Below, one piece after another: positions 8,983-18,214 of a stretch of 64,000 nucleotides of DNA (position 1 is the stretch's first letter; every line of letters begins with the position of its first letter). The stretch is from Psychrosphaera aestuarii (GTDB lineage: Bacteria > Pseudomonadota > Gammaproteobacteria > Enterobacterales > Alteromonadaceae): assembly GCF_017948405.1 (NCBI RefSeq), contig NZ_CP072844.1:2170001-2234000 (forward strand), given 5' to 3'. The notes beneath the pieces were generated by a model. It did not search any database. It saw nothing but the letters and a program-made list of their open reading frames with translations, and had not been told where the DNA came from. The position numbers and the translations under genes were made by a program.

Positions 8983-11412
8983 ATGCAGTACACCTCAAAC
9001 CTTCTTTTTAAATCGTCAATTTTGTCAATAGCTATTGCATCAAGCTTTACTAGTTATGCAAAAATAGCCAATGATAGCAAAGGCGTTAATCAAATAGAAA
9101 AAATTGAGGTTACCGCTAGCCGACGATCGGGAACCTTACAAGAAGTGCCAATGAATATTTCTGCGCTCGACGGTGACATCATGAAGCAACAGAATATTTA
9201 TTCTCAAGAAGATATGGCTCGTTGGGTGCCAGGATTAACAATTGCTGATCAAGGTGGTCGTGAAGGCGCATCAATTATTGTTCGTGGCCTTAATACCAAC
9301 AGTTCAGACCGTGCTGCCGATGGCGGTACAGTCGCCACCTACTTAGGCGATATTGCGTTTGATACCGACTTACGTTTAATTGATATACAGCGTGTTGAAG
9401 TATTAATTGGCCCACAAGGAACATTGTATGGAACCGGCTCGCTCGGCGGCGCGATTCGTTATATTTTAAATGAACCAGCGTTAGACGAGAGCAATATGGC
9501 CGTGTCATTAGATACTTTTTCTTTGGCTGAAAGCGAAGACTTTGGCACTGAAGCGAGCGCAATTATTAATCTGCCACTTATTCAAGACGAATTAGCCGTA
9601 AGGTTTAATGTTAATAAACTATCCAGCCCAGGTTTTATTGATTACACCACTGTACTAAAAACTCCGGGACAATCTTCAGCTGATCCTGACTGGAGTGATT
9701 CAAATGCCGTTAATGAAAATTTAAAAACCGTTAAAGATGCCAACACTGAAGATACTTTAACCGCAAGGGTCGCCGTAACGTGGGCACCGACGGACAATTT
9801 TAACGCATCGATAAATTACATATATCAAAACAAAGAAGTTGGTGGCAACGCCATTGATCAGTTTAATACGCTATCAGCTGAAAACCCTTTATCAGCGTTT
9901 GTTCAGCCTTATCAGAATGTAATGCGATATGAGGAGCCGGGTGAACAAATCGATCACCTAATTAGCGCTGAGTTATCGTTAAATCTAGGTTATGCCGAAT
10001 TAGTTTCTGCGACTGGCTTTACAAAATTTGAACAAACCGGACAACGTGATCAAACAGATCTCCTTATGCAGGATATTTGGACTGGTTATGCAGACTTTCC
10101 TGCCTATACTCGCGACTTTGGAGAAGGCGACTCTTTTAGCCAAGAGTTCAGATTAGTATCAAATAATGAGCAAAATTTAACTTGGATCGTGGGTGTTTTT
10201 TATTCTGACTCACAGTATGACTTCGATGACCGTGAATATATGCCAGGCGCAACACTTGAATGGTATAACGATGATTACGAAAACCTAGATTACGATCTTG
10301 AATATATAGCGACTGGATTTAACAAAAGCAAAGAGTCTGCTCTATTTGGAGAGCTTACTTACGCGGTTTCTGAACAATTGGAATTAACAGTCGGCACTCG
10401 TCTATATAAATACGATGTAAATACTGTATCCGCAGCAGCAGCCCCACTCGATGTTGATACGGTTGTAACTTTAGATGATCTGCAATTTGAAACCGTAACA
10501 GCCTCTGACTCTGGTAATCTTTTTAAATTTAACGCTAGTTATCAATTTGATGACAATGTTATTGGTTATTTTACCATTAGTGAAGGTTTCAGACTTGGCG
10601 GTGGTAACGGTATCATTGCTTGTACCGATCCGGTAACTGCACAGGTATGCGCATTGCCAAATGAAGTTGAATATCAACCAGATACAACGCAAAACACAGA
10701 GCTCGGACTGAAGAGTACTTGGTTTAACAACAAGCTACATATAAACGCATCCATATTTAACGTTGATTGGAATGATGCTCAAATTAGTGCGGCTACCGTT
10801 TATGGTGCCGAGCCTATTACTTTGAATGCCGGTAAAGCAAAATCTCAAGGTTTTGAATTGTCTTCGCGAACCACGCTTTTGAAAGACTGGGCGATATTTG
10901 CGAGCTTTTCTTATGCAAAAGCTGAGTTAACCGAAGATGCACCATTCTTGTTTAAAGTTGCAGGTGATGCTGGCTCTGCTCTACAAGACTTTTATGATGG
11001 TAAAGATGGTGACCGTTTGCCTGGCGCACCTGAACAACAATTTACATTTGGAGTGAACTACCAAACCGATGTACTTAACGACAAATTACTAAGTGTAAAT
11101 TACGGCTTAACGGCTCAGAGTGATGTTTATACTAAGGTTGGTTTACGAGCAGATGGGGAAATATTACCGGGTTACGCGTTAAGCAACCTATCGGCTACTC
11201 TGTCTGATGACAATTGGTCGGTAACCGCCTACGTTGATAACGTATTTAATAAGTACGCTTACACAGCGAACAGACGAGATCCGTCTTGGTCCGGTAATGC
11301 CGTTTTTGCAAGTGAAAATAAAGATTTAACTGAGCTTGGGCGTACCTATGGTCATTACGTCGTAAAACCAAGAAGTATCGGCGTTAAAGTCAACTATCAG
11401 TTCGACTTATAG
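8983..11412 (+). CDS. TonB-dependent outer-membrane receptor
   Basis: An 809-residue TonB-dependent receptor. A signal peptide ends near residue 26 (SYA), followed by a TonB-box-like IEKIEVTASRR. The plug domain (about 50-165) contains VPMNISALDG, GASIIVRGLN and the RVEVLIGPQGTLYGTGSLGGAI motif region. The rest is a 22-strand barrel ending in GVKVNYQFDL with a C-terminal aromatic-type strand. The plug resembles receptors grouped with the iron-complex and complex-carbon receptors common in Alteromonadales; the ligand is not deducible. It stands alone, with a terminator directly after it and no transporter or regulator nearby. Confidence 0.9.
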   Translation: MQYTSNLLFKSSILSIAIASSFTSYAKIANDSKGVNQIEKIEVTASRRSGTLQEVPMNISALDGDIMKQQNIYSQEDMARWVPGLTIADQGGREGASIIVRGLNTNSSDRAADGGTVATYLGDIAFDTDLRLIDIQRVEVLIGPQGTLYGTGSLGGAIRYILNEPALDESNMAVSLDTFSLAESEDFGTEASAIINLPLIQDELAVRFNVNKLSSPGFIDYTTVLKTPGQSSADPDWSDSNAVNENLKTVKDANTEDTLTARVAVTWAPTDNFNASINYIYQNKEVGGNAIDQFNTLSAENPLSAFVQPYQNVMRYEEPGEQIDHLISAELSLNLGYAELVSATGFTKFEQTGQRDQTDLLMQDIWTGYADFPAYTRDFGEGDSFSQEFRLVSNNEQNLTWIVGVFYSDSQYDFDDREYMPGATLEWYNDDYENLDYDLEYIATGFNKSKESALFGELTYAVSEQLELTVGTRLYKYDVNTVSAAAAPLDVDTVVTLDDLQFETVTASDSGNLFKFNASYQFDDNVIGYFTISEGFRLGGGNGIIACTDPVTAQVCALPNEVEYQPDTTQNTELGLKSTWFNNKLHINASIFNVDWNDAQISAATVYGAEPITLNAGKAKSQGFELSSRTTLLKDWAIFASFSYAKAELTEDAPFLFKVAGDAGSALQDFYDGKDGDRLPGAPEQQFTFGVNYQTDVLNDKLLSVNYGLTAQSDVYTKVGLRADGEILPGYALSNLSATLSDDNWSVTAYVDNVFNKYAYTANRRDPSWSGNAVFASENKDLTELGRTYGHYVVKPRSIGVKVNYQFDL

Positions 11413-11430
11413 TCAAACACACATCGACAC

Positions 11431-11460
11431 AAAAAAGCCTGCTAATGCAGGCTTTTCTTT
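11431..11460. terminator. Bidirectional terminator between the TonB receptor and the small lipoprotein
   Basis: AAAAAAGCCTGC-TAAT-GCAGGCTTTTCTTT: a 7-bp GC-rich stem with a TAAT loop, flanked by A and T tracts. It lies between two convergent genes. Confidence 0.88.
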
Positions 11461-11480
11461 TCGGCTAAAGGATAACTGAA

Positions 11481-11675
11481 TTAACAGTCTTTATCCTTCG
11501 CATCGGCTTTCTCTTTTACGTCTTCACACGCATCTTCAATAGCGTTACCTGCATCAGTCATTACTTCATCAACTTTCTCACCGGCTTTTTCGCCTGGTCC
11601 TTTTTCACACCCTTGCAGAACAAATGCTGATAATACTAATGGTGTTGCAATAAATAATAGTTTTAATAACTTCAT
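11481..11675 (-). CDS. Small lipoprotein of unknown function
   Basis: A 64-residue protein with a lipoprotein signal: a Lys-containing start, a hydrophobic stretch, then LQGC (Cys23). The mature part is only about 40 residues, highly charged (Lys, Glu, Asp) and likely helical, with two further cysteines. ATCTCCT-complement (AGGAGAT) upstream gives a good ribosome binding site. It lies 21 bases downstream of the DUF1328 gene on the same strand, so the two are probably one transcript. I do not recognise a named family; short charged lipoproteins of this shape are often stress-induced envelope proteins. Confidence 0.72.
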   Translation of the reverse strand: MKLLKLLFIATPLVLSAFVLQGCEKGPGEKAGEKVDEVMTDAGNAIEDACEDVKEKADAKDKDC

Positions 11676-11696
11676 AATATATCTCCTGTTTACCTT

Positions 11697-11873
11697 TTAA
11701 AGGTTAGTTTTACGTCCGTGGAATGCATTCAAAATTATAGAAACCACAAGTCCGACTAAAAATATGAAAAATAGAATTTTTGCAATACCTGTTGCAGCGC
11801 CAGCGATACCACTAAAACCAAAAATACCGGCAATAATTGCAATCACAAAAAACGTAATGATCCAAGATAACAT
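11697..11873 (-). CDS. DUF1328 (YtjA) small membrane protein
   Basis: A 58-codon gene. The product starts [14 protein letters not shown] and carries [18 protein letters not shown] followed by a second hydrophobic segment ending at GRKTNL. This is the typical two-helix layout of the DUF1328/YtjA family of inner-membrane peptides. Two membrane segments are visible at about residues 4-22 and 31-48. Expression of homologues is often tied to envelope or osmotic stress, and the function is unknown. It precedes the small lipoprotein gene with a 21-base gap. Confidence 0.88.
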   Translation of the reverse strand: MLSWIITFFVIAIIAGIFGFSGIAGAATGIAKILFFIFLVGLVVSIILNAFHGRKTNL

Positions 11874-12196
11874 GCATGCTCCTTAAATAAACTTTAATGT
11901 TGCTGCTTATTCTTGTTTAAAAATTCAAATTCATTTGTTTACAGATTTATAGGTTGCTACTTGTGTGCCAGTTTAAAAAAAATATTGAAAAATAATTAAA
12001 AATACAATTATTACAACAACTTATAGAAATTGGCCGTTTTGTAACTGATAATAGGAGAAACAAATTATGTGAACATTTTAAAAAATATTCACACTTACCC
12101 TGCAACTTTTTCAAACCAAACTAGCATTAATACGTAAAACTCTTTTATTATGAGTGTCTTGTTGTAGCCACCTCGCCATTTTATTTAGGGATATCC
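11874..12196. other. AT-rich divergent gap before pldA
   Basis: The gap should hold promoters for the DUF1328 gene (minus) and pldA (plus). It is very AT-rich. The only coding hint is a 22-codon frame at 12069-12137 starting with GTG behind AGGAG. I see no repeat or RNA gene. Confidence 0.5.
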
Positions 12197-13249
12197 ATGT
12201 CTTCACATTTAAGAAAGCTCCAGATAAGTACGCTATTACTATCAGCGCTTGCGGCATTGCCCGTGACTGCGGGAGTAGATGATATAGTAAAAACTCCGGA
12301 AGAAATTGCGCTTGAACAAAAAATTAAAGCCTGTGCACAGACACTTAAAGAAACTGGGTTTGTAACGGCAGACGACAAGTTGATTTTTAGATACTGTGAA
12401 ACGCGTATATTGTCTCGAGGAATTAAAAAAGGGCGATTGGCACAACGTATCATTAACGAGCGGACCACCGAGTTAAACCCTTTTGTTATTACTCCTCATA
12501 AACAAAGTTATATATTGCCCTTTACTATATCTGATCGATTTAATAGAAAGCCTTATGAAAGCAATGAGCTTATTTCAGGGCAACTAGAGGAATATGAATC
12601 CAAGTATCAAATTAGTTTTAAAGTACCGTTAAGAAGCAGTACATTATTTATTCCTGGTGACGGATTATATTTTGCCATGACAATTCAGGCTTGGTGGCAA
12701 GTCTATTCTGATGAAATTTCTAAACCCTTTCGTGAAACAAACTACACGCCAGAAATTTTTTATGTTGCGCCGCTTCCTTGGAAGCCAAACGACGGCAACA
12801 TGGCCTTTACGTTGCATTTTGAACATCAGTCAAATGGTCAAACACAACTACTTTCAAGAAGCTGGAACCGTATACTGGCCTCTGTTGTTTATGAAAAAGA
12901 CGACTTTGCTGTAGGCATCAAGCCTTGGTATCGATTAAAAGAAAATGAAAAAACTAGCCCGCTCGATCCTTCAGGTGATGACAATCCTGATATTCATAAA
13001 TTCCTGGGTTACTACGAACTATTTGGAGCTTACGCTTTTAATGATCAGCACAAGTTATCTTTTAATCTTCGTAATAATTGGAATACCGGCAATGGCTCAA
13101 TTGAACTAAACTATTCGTTTCCATTCCCAGGCTCGTCTCGTTTAGTTGGTTTTGCACAGTATTTCAGTGGATATGGTGAGAGCTTAATCGACTATAACCA
13201 TAAGCAGCAAAAAATTGGCTTTGGTATCGCGGTTAATGATATTTTTTAA
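12197..13249 (+). CDS. pldA: Outer-membrane phospholipase A (PldA)
   Basis: A 350-residue outer-membrane phospholipase A1. A signal peptide is visible (positive start, hydrophobic core, VTAG near residue 25). The active-site region reads HFEHQSNGQTQLLSRSWNR (around residues 211-229): the His and Ser of HQSNG and the Asn of SRSWNR match the catalytic triad of PldA. The C-terminal strands are beta-barrel-like (QQKIGFGIAVNDIF). The family is calcium-dependent, dimerises on activation and clears misplaced phospholipid from the outer leaflet. Residues 30-110 form a longer N-terminal extension than in E. coli PldA (289 residues). Confidence 0.88.
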   Translation: MSSHLRKLQISTLLLSALAALPVTAGVDDIVKTPEEIALEQKIKACAQTLKETGFVTADDKLIFRYCETRILSRGIKKGRLAQRIINERTTELNPFVITPHKQSYILPFTISDRFNRKPYESNELISGQLEEYESKYQISFKVPLRSSTLFIPGDGLYFAMTIQAWWQVYSDEISKPFRETNYTPEIFYVAPLPWKPNDGNMAFTLHFEHQSNGQTQLLSRSWNRILASVVYEKDDFAVGIKPWYRLKENEKTSPLDPSGDDNPDIHKFLGYYELFGAYAFNDQHKLSFNLRNNWNTGNGSIELNYSFPFPGSSRLVGFAQYFSGYGESLIDYNHKQQKIGFGIAVNDIF

Positions 13250-13253
13250 TAAG

Positions 13254-13646
13254 TTAAGAAATATTTGAATCGTCGGTTTTGTACTTTTTCGACAAGTAGA
13301 GTTCCCAATCTGGGAGCTCCAATATTTTGCTTAATTGTTGGTACGAGATTGTCATAAAGAAGCTGTATGATGCACTAAATAAACAAATAATCGCAAACAG
13401 ATTGATGGTGATGTTTGAATCTATTTTGAAAACGATGTGCAACACCAGCAAGGTGCAAACCATAACGAATGCGAAACAGGCAATTTGAACTAGCAGTCCT
13501 CTAACAAAACTTGTAAAAATCGGTGGTGGCTCTTTAACACCTAGTTTCCACAAGCCTCGGTACAAAAAAGGGGCAGCCAAATAGTCGGAGACGCCAAGGT
13601 ACTCCATTTCATCTCTAAAGTGATTAACTTTTTCCCTGAATTCCAT
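13254..13646 (-). CDS. Hypothetical two-helix membrane protein (DUF6404-like)
   Basis: A 130-residue protein with a polar N-terminus, then a motif LWKLGVKEPPPIFTSF (about 31-46) and two membrane helices (about 48-72 and 82-101), with a polar C-terminal tail. The LG-hydrophobic-PPP-x-FxxF signature just ahead of two helices recalls small membrane proteins grouped as DUF6404; I am not certain of this. No function is known. It is convergent with pldA, with only 4 bases between the stops, and shows no operon partner. Confidence 0.6.
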   Translation of the reverse strand: MEFREKVNHFRDEMEYLGVSDYLAAPFLYRGLWKLGVKEPPPIFTSFVRGLLVQIACFAFVMVCTLLVLHIVFKIDSNITINLFAIICLFSASYSFFMTISYQQLSKILELPDWELYLSKKYKTDDSNIS

Positions 13647-13761
13647 TGCAATTTAACTAGTTGGGCTATTTTTAGCCATTGTCGTACTTTTTAAATCAGG
13701 CTGCAAACGAAAAAAGCAAAATTCCAATTTTTACTTTTTATAGGTACATCAATATCTTACA

Positions 13762-14520
13762 TTACGATGGCACGCCACTGTGAAACTTAAAGTCTTCATC
13801 GGTGCTAGTGATTAACGTCGCTTCTACTTCCCCAAAATATGCCACTCGTTCGCTAATATCACCACCAGCAATGTCTTCAGCTAAAGATAAATAATCTTGA
13901 AAGTGACGAGCTTCTGACCGAAGTAAAGATACATAAAAGTCGCCTAAACGCTTGTCTACATGAGGTGCTAATTTGGCAAACCGCTCACATGAGCGAGCTT
14001 CGATGTAAGCACCACAAATTAGTTTATCAATGAGAGTTTCAGGCTCGTGAGTTTTGACATGCTTCATCATGCCTTTCGCATAACGCGCTGGCGTAATGCT
14101 TCGGTATGCAACACCCTTTTCTTCCATAATCTCTAGAACTTGATAAAAATGATGTAACTCTTCTTTAATTAACATCACCATTTTATCAACTAACTCTTGC
14201 CCGTAGCGGCTGTTTTCACGCAGCGTGAGTTTTTTATTAATTCCCTTTAAGTTACCTAAGTCGGACAACTTGCCTTCTCGTTTATAAATGAAGTCTTCAT
14301 AAGGTGTTAACCAAGCTAACAACTCATCACCACTAGCCTTATCTACTGCATACTTTCTAATTAACCACATTGCTGTTTGTGCGGCTTTAAGTTCACAAAT
14401 TAGATGATCTATTAGCAACATCTCTAGGTTTTTACTTTTTATTGCTTCGTCAATCCACGCCTGTGGTGTTGTGCAATGCAAAAAAGATTTTATAGGATCT
14501 AATAAACTGTCAAAACTCAT
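13762..14520 (-). CDS. miaE: tRNA 2-methylthio-N6-isopentenyladenosine hydroxylase MiaE
   Basis: A 252-residue non-heme diiron enzyme that hydroxylates the isopentenyl group on ms2i6A37 of tRNAs reading UNN codons. The ferritin-like ligands are spread over DHLICELKAAQTA (near 38-50), EELHHFYQ (near 115-122), EARSCERFAKLAP (near 172-184) and LRSEARHFQDYL (near 204-215). The length and the short C-terminal tail match the family. It is a single gene on the minus strand, after a 115-base gap. The substrate tRNAs include the two tRNA-Ser(UGA) genes in this window, whose anticodon begins with U-G-A and has AAA after it. Confidence 0.9.
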   Translation of the reverse strand: MSFDSLLDPIKSFLHCTTPQAWIDEAIKSKNLEMLLIDHLICELKAAQTAMWLIRKYAVDKASGDELLAWLTPYEDFIYKREGKLSDLGNLKGINKKLTLRENSRYGQELVDKMVMLIKEELHHFYQVLEIMEEKGVAYRSITPARYAKGMMKHVKTHEPETLIDKLICGAYIEARSCERFAKLAPHVDKRLGDFYVSLLRSEARHFQDYLSLAEDIAGGDISERVAYFGEVEATLITSTDEDFKFHSGVPS

Positions 14521-14583
14521 AGCTAACCATTTTTACGACTCTGTTAGCCTATTCTAACCTTTTCATTCCTATTAAACCCACCC

Positions 14584-15720
14584 CTATTTCGAGTTTGTTT
14601 TTGCTGGTATCGCCATGACACTCGCCTCAATTTGTTCGGCAAGTTCCTCTAATTGATAAAACACGGCGACACTGGCTTTTTCCATTTGAGATAAACACTC
14701 TAATGATTTTTTGTGATTACCATTTGAAAACGCAGTTAATGCCTCTTTACCAAACGAGTGTACTTCGCAATGGGGCTTCTCAACTTTAGTAAATGCAGAA
14801 TAACTAGAATACTTCTCGGCACCCTCACCGTGGTAGTACCATTTTCCTAATCGACAGAGAGTATGATCAGAAAAGTCGTCAATGGACTTACTCGATAGTC
14901 CGAGCATATATTGGTACACCTCTGACTTCCAAACCACATGATCCATTTTAACCGCATCAATAAATGAGTTTGCCGTTGAATATGAAATAACTGAATACAT
15001 GTTTTTCGACATCGAAACAATTTCGTTGGCTTTTTTCTCAATAAGAATTGTGCTGTCGTTAATCTCACTGCTTTTTTCACCAACACTATTGATACCAGCA
15101 ATAACACCTGTCATCTGTTGATTTACTTGCTCTATCAATCCTGAAATCTCATTTGATGCTTCAGATGAGCGCTGTGCCAGTGTTCTTACTTCATCGGCTA
15201 CAACGGCAAAACCTCGACCTTGTTCACCTGCACGGGCTGCTTCAATTGCTGCGTTTAATGCTAACAAGTTAGTTTGGTCTGAAATGCTTTTGATGATGTT
15301 TACGAAATCATTTATGCCGGACATAACGTTTTTTAACTCATCTGCAGACGCGGAAGCCTGTTTGGTGTTTTCGGCAATCTCTAGTGTTGAACCTGTTGTT
15401 GACGATAGCATTTTGATAACGGTATCAAACAGTTTATCGGATGCTTGAAAATTATCTCTGTGGTGAATAAGTTGATTTGAAGACTCAGCTAAACTCTCTC
15501 TAATTTGGTTAACAACGTTTGACGATTGGACCCAGAGTTTACTGTAAGATGTCAGACTTTCATTATTTTCAGCTTTTGACGCTATCTTATTTAATAGCTG
15601 ACTATGCTCATTTTTAGCTGTGGTTAAGTCACCTTCTAATTTGCTATTTTGTAATTTTAAGTCCTCTACTTGTCGCTTTAGTTCTTTTATTTCTTCTTTA
15701 TTTTGCGATCCGAATATCAT
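14584..15720 (-). CDS. Soluble methyl-accepting chemotaxis protein with C-terminal CZB zinc domain
   Basis: A 378-residue chemoreceptor with no membrane segment. An N-terminal coiled coil (about 5-55) leads into a short signalling domain whose tip reads [20 protein letters not shown] and [15 protein letters not shown] (about 145-180). The C-terminal region (about 252-372) is a CZB domain: [16 protein letters not shown] and KPHCEVH supply the His/Cys/His/His zinc ligands. Cytosolic receptors of this type (TlpD-like) respond to zinc-linked or oxidant signals such as hypochlorite. No che genes are in the window, so it would work with the cell's main chemotaxis or another Che-type pathway. Confidence 0.88.
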   Translation of the reverse strand: MIFGSQNKEEIKELKRQVEDLKLQNSKLEGDLTTAKNEHSQLLNKIASKAENNESLTSYSKLWVQSSNVVNQIRESLAESSNQLIHHRDNFQASDKLFDTVIKMLSSTTGSTLEIAENTKQASASADELKNVMSGINDFVNIIKSISDQTNLLALNAAIEAARAGEQGRGFAVVADEVRTLAQRSSEASNEISGLIEQVNQQMTGVIAGINSVGEKSSEINDSTILIEKKANEIVSMSKNMYSVISYSTANSFIDAVKMDHVVWKSEVYQYMLGLSSKSIDDFSDHTLCRLGKWYYHGEGAEKYSSYSAFTKVEKPHCEVHSFGKEALTAFSNGNHKKSLECLSQMEKASVAVFYQLEELAEQIEASVMAIPAKTNSK

Positions 15721-16102
15721 AGCTACTCTCTAGTAATTGGAAATGGATTCCTAGTTGAAGAATAATTTAGCAGGCAACATCAATAATATTTAGCGCGGCC
15801 ACGACCTGAGTATAATCTCGATATCAAAAAACGCTCAAAAAATTATCATTTTTTTGAATGACGTTGAAAAATATATGGCGGCCAAAAATAAATCTAAAAT
15901 GCCAATATCTTCAGGTAATTGAAGGTCTTTTTAGAATAAATACTCTTGGTGTATTTACAGACTGTATATAACAATAAAGCATATAAAGACTACTTTTTGA
16001 GCAATTCTATTCTTGACTCTTGATCATTTTTTGCCCATAACATACTCATATTGTGTAACATTTGCGCAATGTAGCGATCACTAGACAGTAAGGAACATAA
16101 TT
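15721..16102. other. Divergent gap between the chemoreceptor and the Yip1 gene; no gene seen
   Basis: These 382 bases hold the start regions of both neighbours. An AT-only hairpin CAAAAAAT-TATC-ATTTTTT lies near 15836-15856. I could not assign a sigma-28 promoter for the chemoreceptor with confidence. No open frame or RNA gene stands out. Confidence 0.5.
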
Positions 16103-16702
16103 ATGATACTAAATCACCTATGGGGTCTGTACGCGCATCCGGTTGAAGAATGGCATACCATCGACAATCGACATGAAAGCTTCAAATACTCAATGTCTCA
16201 CATCATGATCATCGCGTTAATACCTGCTATTTGTGGATACTTTTCAGTAACACAAATGGGTTGGAGTGTTGGCGTTGGTGAACCGCTCAAAATGACGTCC
16301 GAAACGGCTCTACTGCTTTGTACAGGCATGTATTTCGCCTTAATTGCCGGTGTATTTTTGTTAGGCTATTTGGCACATTGGATGGCTCATACGTTTGGCT
16401 CAGAGCCAACCTACACACAAACATTAGAACTAGCGGCTTATACGGCAACACCTTTGTTTATGGCAGGTTTTGGAGCGTTATATCCTGAAGTATGGTTTGT
16501 GATGATTGTTGGACTAATCGCTTTATCTTATTCAGTGTATCTTCTGTACGCTGGAGTGCCGATTTTAATGCATATACCAGAAGAACGCGGCTTTATGTAT
16601 GCAAGCTCTGTTGTAACATGTGGCCTTATTTTACTGGTTTGTATTATGACTGCATTTGCAATGTTTTGGAGCTCAGGTTACGCCCCAGCATTTAGCCACT
16701 AA
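16103..16702 (+). CDS. Yip1 family inner-membrane protein (YohC-like)
   Basis: A 199-residue polytopic membrane protein. It opens with HLWGLYAHPVEEWHTI, the amphipathic start typical of bacterial Yip1/YohC proteins, followed by about five membrane segments (near 32-48, 68-92, 112-130, 131-150 and 170-190). The function is not established for bacterial members. AAGGAA lies about 8 bases before the ATG. It is convergent with cysS, separated by a strong terminator. Confidence 0.82.
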   Translation: MILNHLWGLYAHPVEEWHTIDNRHESFKYSMSHIMIIALIPAICGYFSVTQMGWSVGVGEPLKMTSETALLLCTGMYFALIAGVFLLGYLAHWMAHTFGSEPTYTQTLELAAYTATPLFMAGFGALYPEVWFVMIVGLIALSYSVYLLYAGVPILMHIPEERGFMYASSVVTCGLILLVCIMTAFAMFWSSGYAPAFSH

Positions 16703-16721
16703 AATTTAAATATTAAAAAGC

Positions 16722-16751
16722 AAAAAAAAACCGGCTTAAGCCGGTTTTTTT
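16722..16751. terminator. Bidirectional terminator between the Yip1 gene and cysS
   Basis: AAAAAAAAA-CCGGCTTAAGCCGG-TTTTTTT: a perfect 14-base palindrome flanked by A and T tracts, between convergent genes. Confidence 0.9.
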
Positions 16752-16753
16752 AT

Positions 16754-18136
16754 TTATCCTTTTTTCCACGTTGTGCCATTCGCGCCATCTTCTAACACAA
16801 CACCTAACGCATTCAGAGCGTCTCTGGCTGCATCAGCTGCGGCCCAATCTTTATTAGCTCTAGCATCGTTACGTTGAATAATTAACTGCTCAATTTTGGC
16901 AACTTCATCGTCATTTTGTTCACCTTGGAAAAAGCTCTCAGGATTACTTTGCAGTAAACCAAGAACCTCACCAAACTTAACTAAAACACCGGCTGTGTCT
17001 GCCGCTGATGCTTCATTATTGGCTTTCTCAATATTTAGCTTTTTCACTAAATCAAAGAGTACTGCTAAAGCTTCTGGAGTATTAAAATCATCATCCATTG
17101 CTGCATAAAAGTCAGCTGACTGCTCAAATTTAGATACATCAACATCTAGGTTTGGCACAACATCTCGTAACCCAGAATATAAACGTTCAAGACTAGATTT
17201 TGCTTGTTTCAAATTGTCATCTGAGTAATTCAATTGACTACGATAATGGCCTGAAAGTAAGAAGTAACGAACGGTTTCTGCATCGTACGTTTTTAAAACT
17301 TCTCTGACGGTAAAAAAGTTACCCAATGACTTAGACATCTTTTCGTTGTCAACTTGCACCATACCAGTGTGCATCCAATAATTTACATATGGCGTGTCAA
17401 ACGCACAGCATGACTGAGCAATTTCATTTTCATGGTGAGGGAATTGTAAATCTGACCCACCGCCATGAATATCAAAATGTGTTCCTAAATGCTTTGAGTT
17501 CATTGCCGAACACTCTATATGCCAGCCCGGTCTACCATCACCCCAAGGCGAAGACCAGCTGGGCTCGTTAACTTTAGCTAACTTCCACAACACAAAGTCT
17601 AGCGGGTCACGTTTGCTCTCTTCAACGTCAACTCTTGCGCCAGAAACCAGTTGGGTCAAGTCTTGACGACCTAACGCACCGTACTTTTCAAATGTGGAAA
17701 CTTCAAATAACACATCACCATTACCAGCCACATATGCATGACCTTTATCAATAAGGCGTTGAATTACGTCAATGATTTCAGGCATATGAGTTGTCACTCG
17801 CGGTTCAATATCCGCTGGCAACATTTTTAGCGCATCAAAATCTTCATGCATCATAGCAATAGTGCGGTTTGTTAACTCATCACAGGTTTCATTGTTTTCA
17901 ATCGCACGCTTAATAATTTTATCGTCAACATCCGTTATATTACGAACAAAGGTAACGTCATAACCCGTGTGTCTAAAGTAGCGTTGCATCACATCGAACG
18001 CGACGTACGTACGACCATGTCCCATGTGTAATAAGTCATAAACAGTAATACCGCATACATACATTCCAACCTTGCCGGCCTCTAACGGTTTAAAAGTCTC
18101 TTTGCGACGGGACATAGTGTTGTATATGCGTAACAT
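16754..18136 (-). CDS. cysS: Cysteinyl-tRNA synthetase
   Basis: A 460-residue class I aminoacyl-tRNA synthetase that charges tRNA-Cys. Cys28, in [10 protein letters not shown], and later His/Cys residues (SCCAF and GWHIECSAM) provide the active-site zinc. The HIGH motif is HMGH at 37-40 and the KMSKS motif lies near residue 266 (KMSKSLGN). The DALR-type anticodon-binding domain occupies the C-terminal third. Length matches E. coli CysS (461). It is a single minus-strand gene; serB lies 78 bases upstream on the same strand but appears to be a separate unit. Confidence 0.97.
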   Translation of the reverse strand: MLRIYNTMSRRKETFKPLEAGKVGMYVCGITVYDLLHMGHGRTYVAFDVMQRYFRHTGYDVTFVRNITDVDDKIIKRAIENNETCDELTNRTIAMMHEDFDALKMLPADIEPRVTTHMPEIIDVIQRLIDKGHAYVAGNGDVLFEVSTFEKYGALGRQDLTQLVSGARVDVEESKRDPLDFVLWKLAKVNEPSWSSPWGDGRPGWHIECSAMNSKHLGTHFDIHGGGSDLQFPHHENEIAQSCCAFDTPYVNYWMHTGMVQVDNEKMSKSLGNFFTVREVLKTYDAETVRYFLLSGHYRSQLNYSDDNLKQAKSSLERLYSGLRDVVPNLDVDVSKFEQSADFYAAMDDDFNTPEALAVLFDLVKKLNIEKANNEASAADTAGVLVKFGEVLGLLQSNPESFFQGEQNDDEVAKIEQLIIQRNDARANKDWAAADAARDALNALGVVLEDGANGTTWKKG

Positions 18137-18214
18137 GAATATTCCTGATTAAATTTAGTATGTTTGTTTGACGCGGCATTTTAACAAACCAACCGCGTTT
18201 TACACTTGTTAATT

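Noticed and set aside
14847..15107. 86-codon frame inside the chemoreceptor gene on the same strand
   Set aside because: It is a frame-shifted reading of the chemoreceptor with no features of its own.
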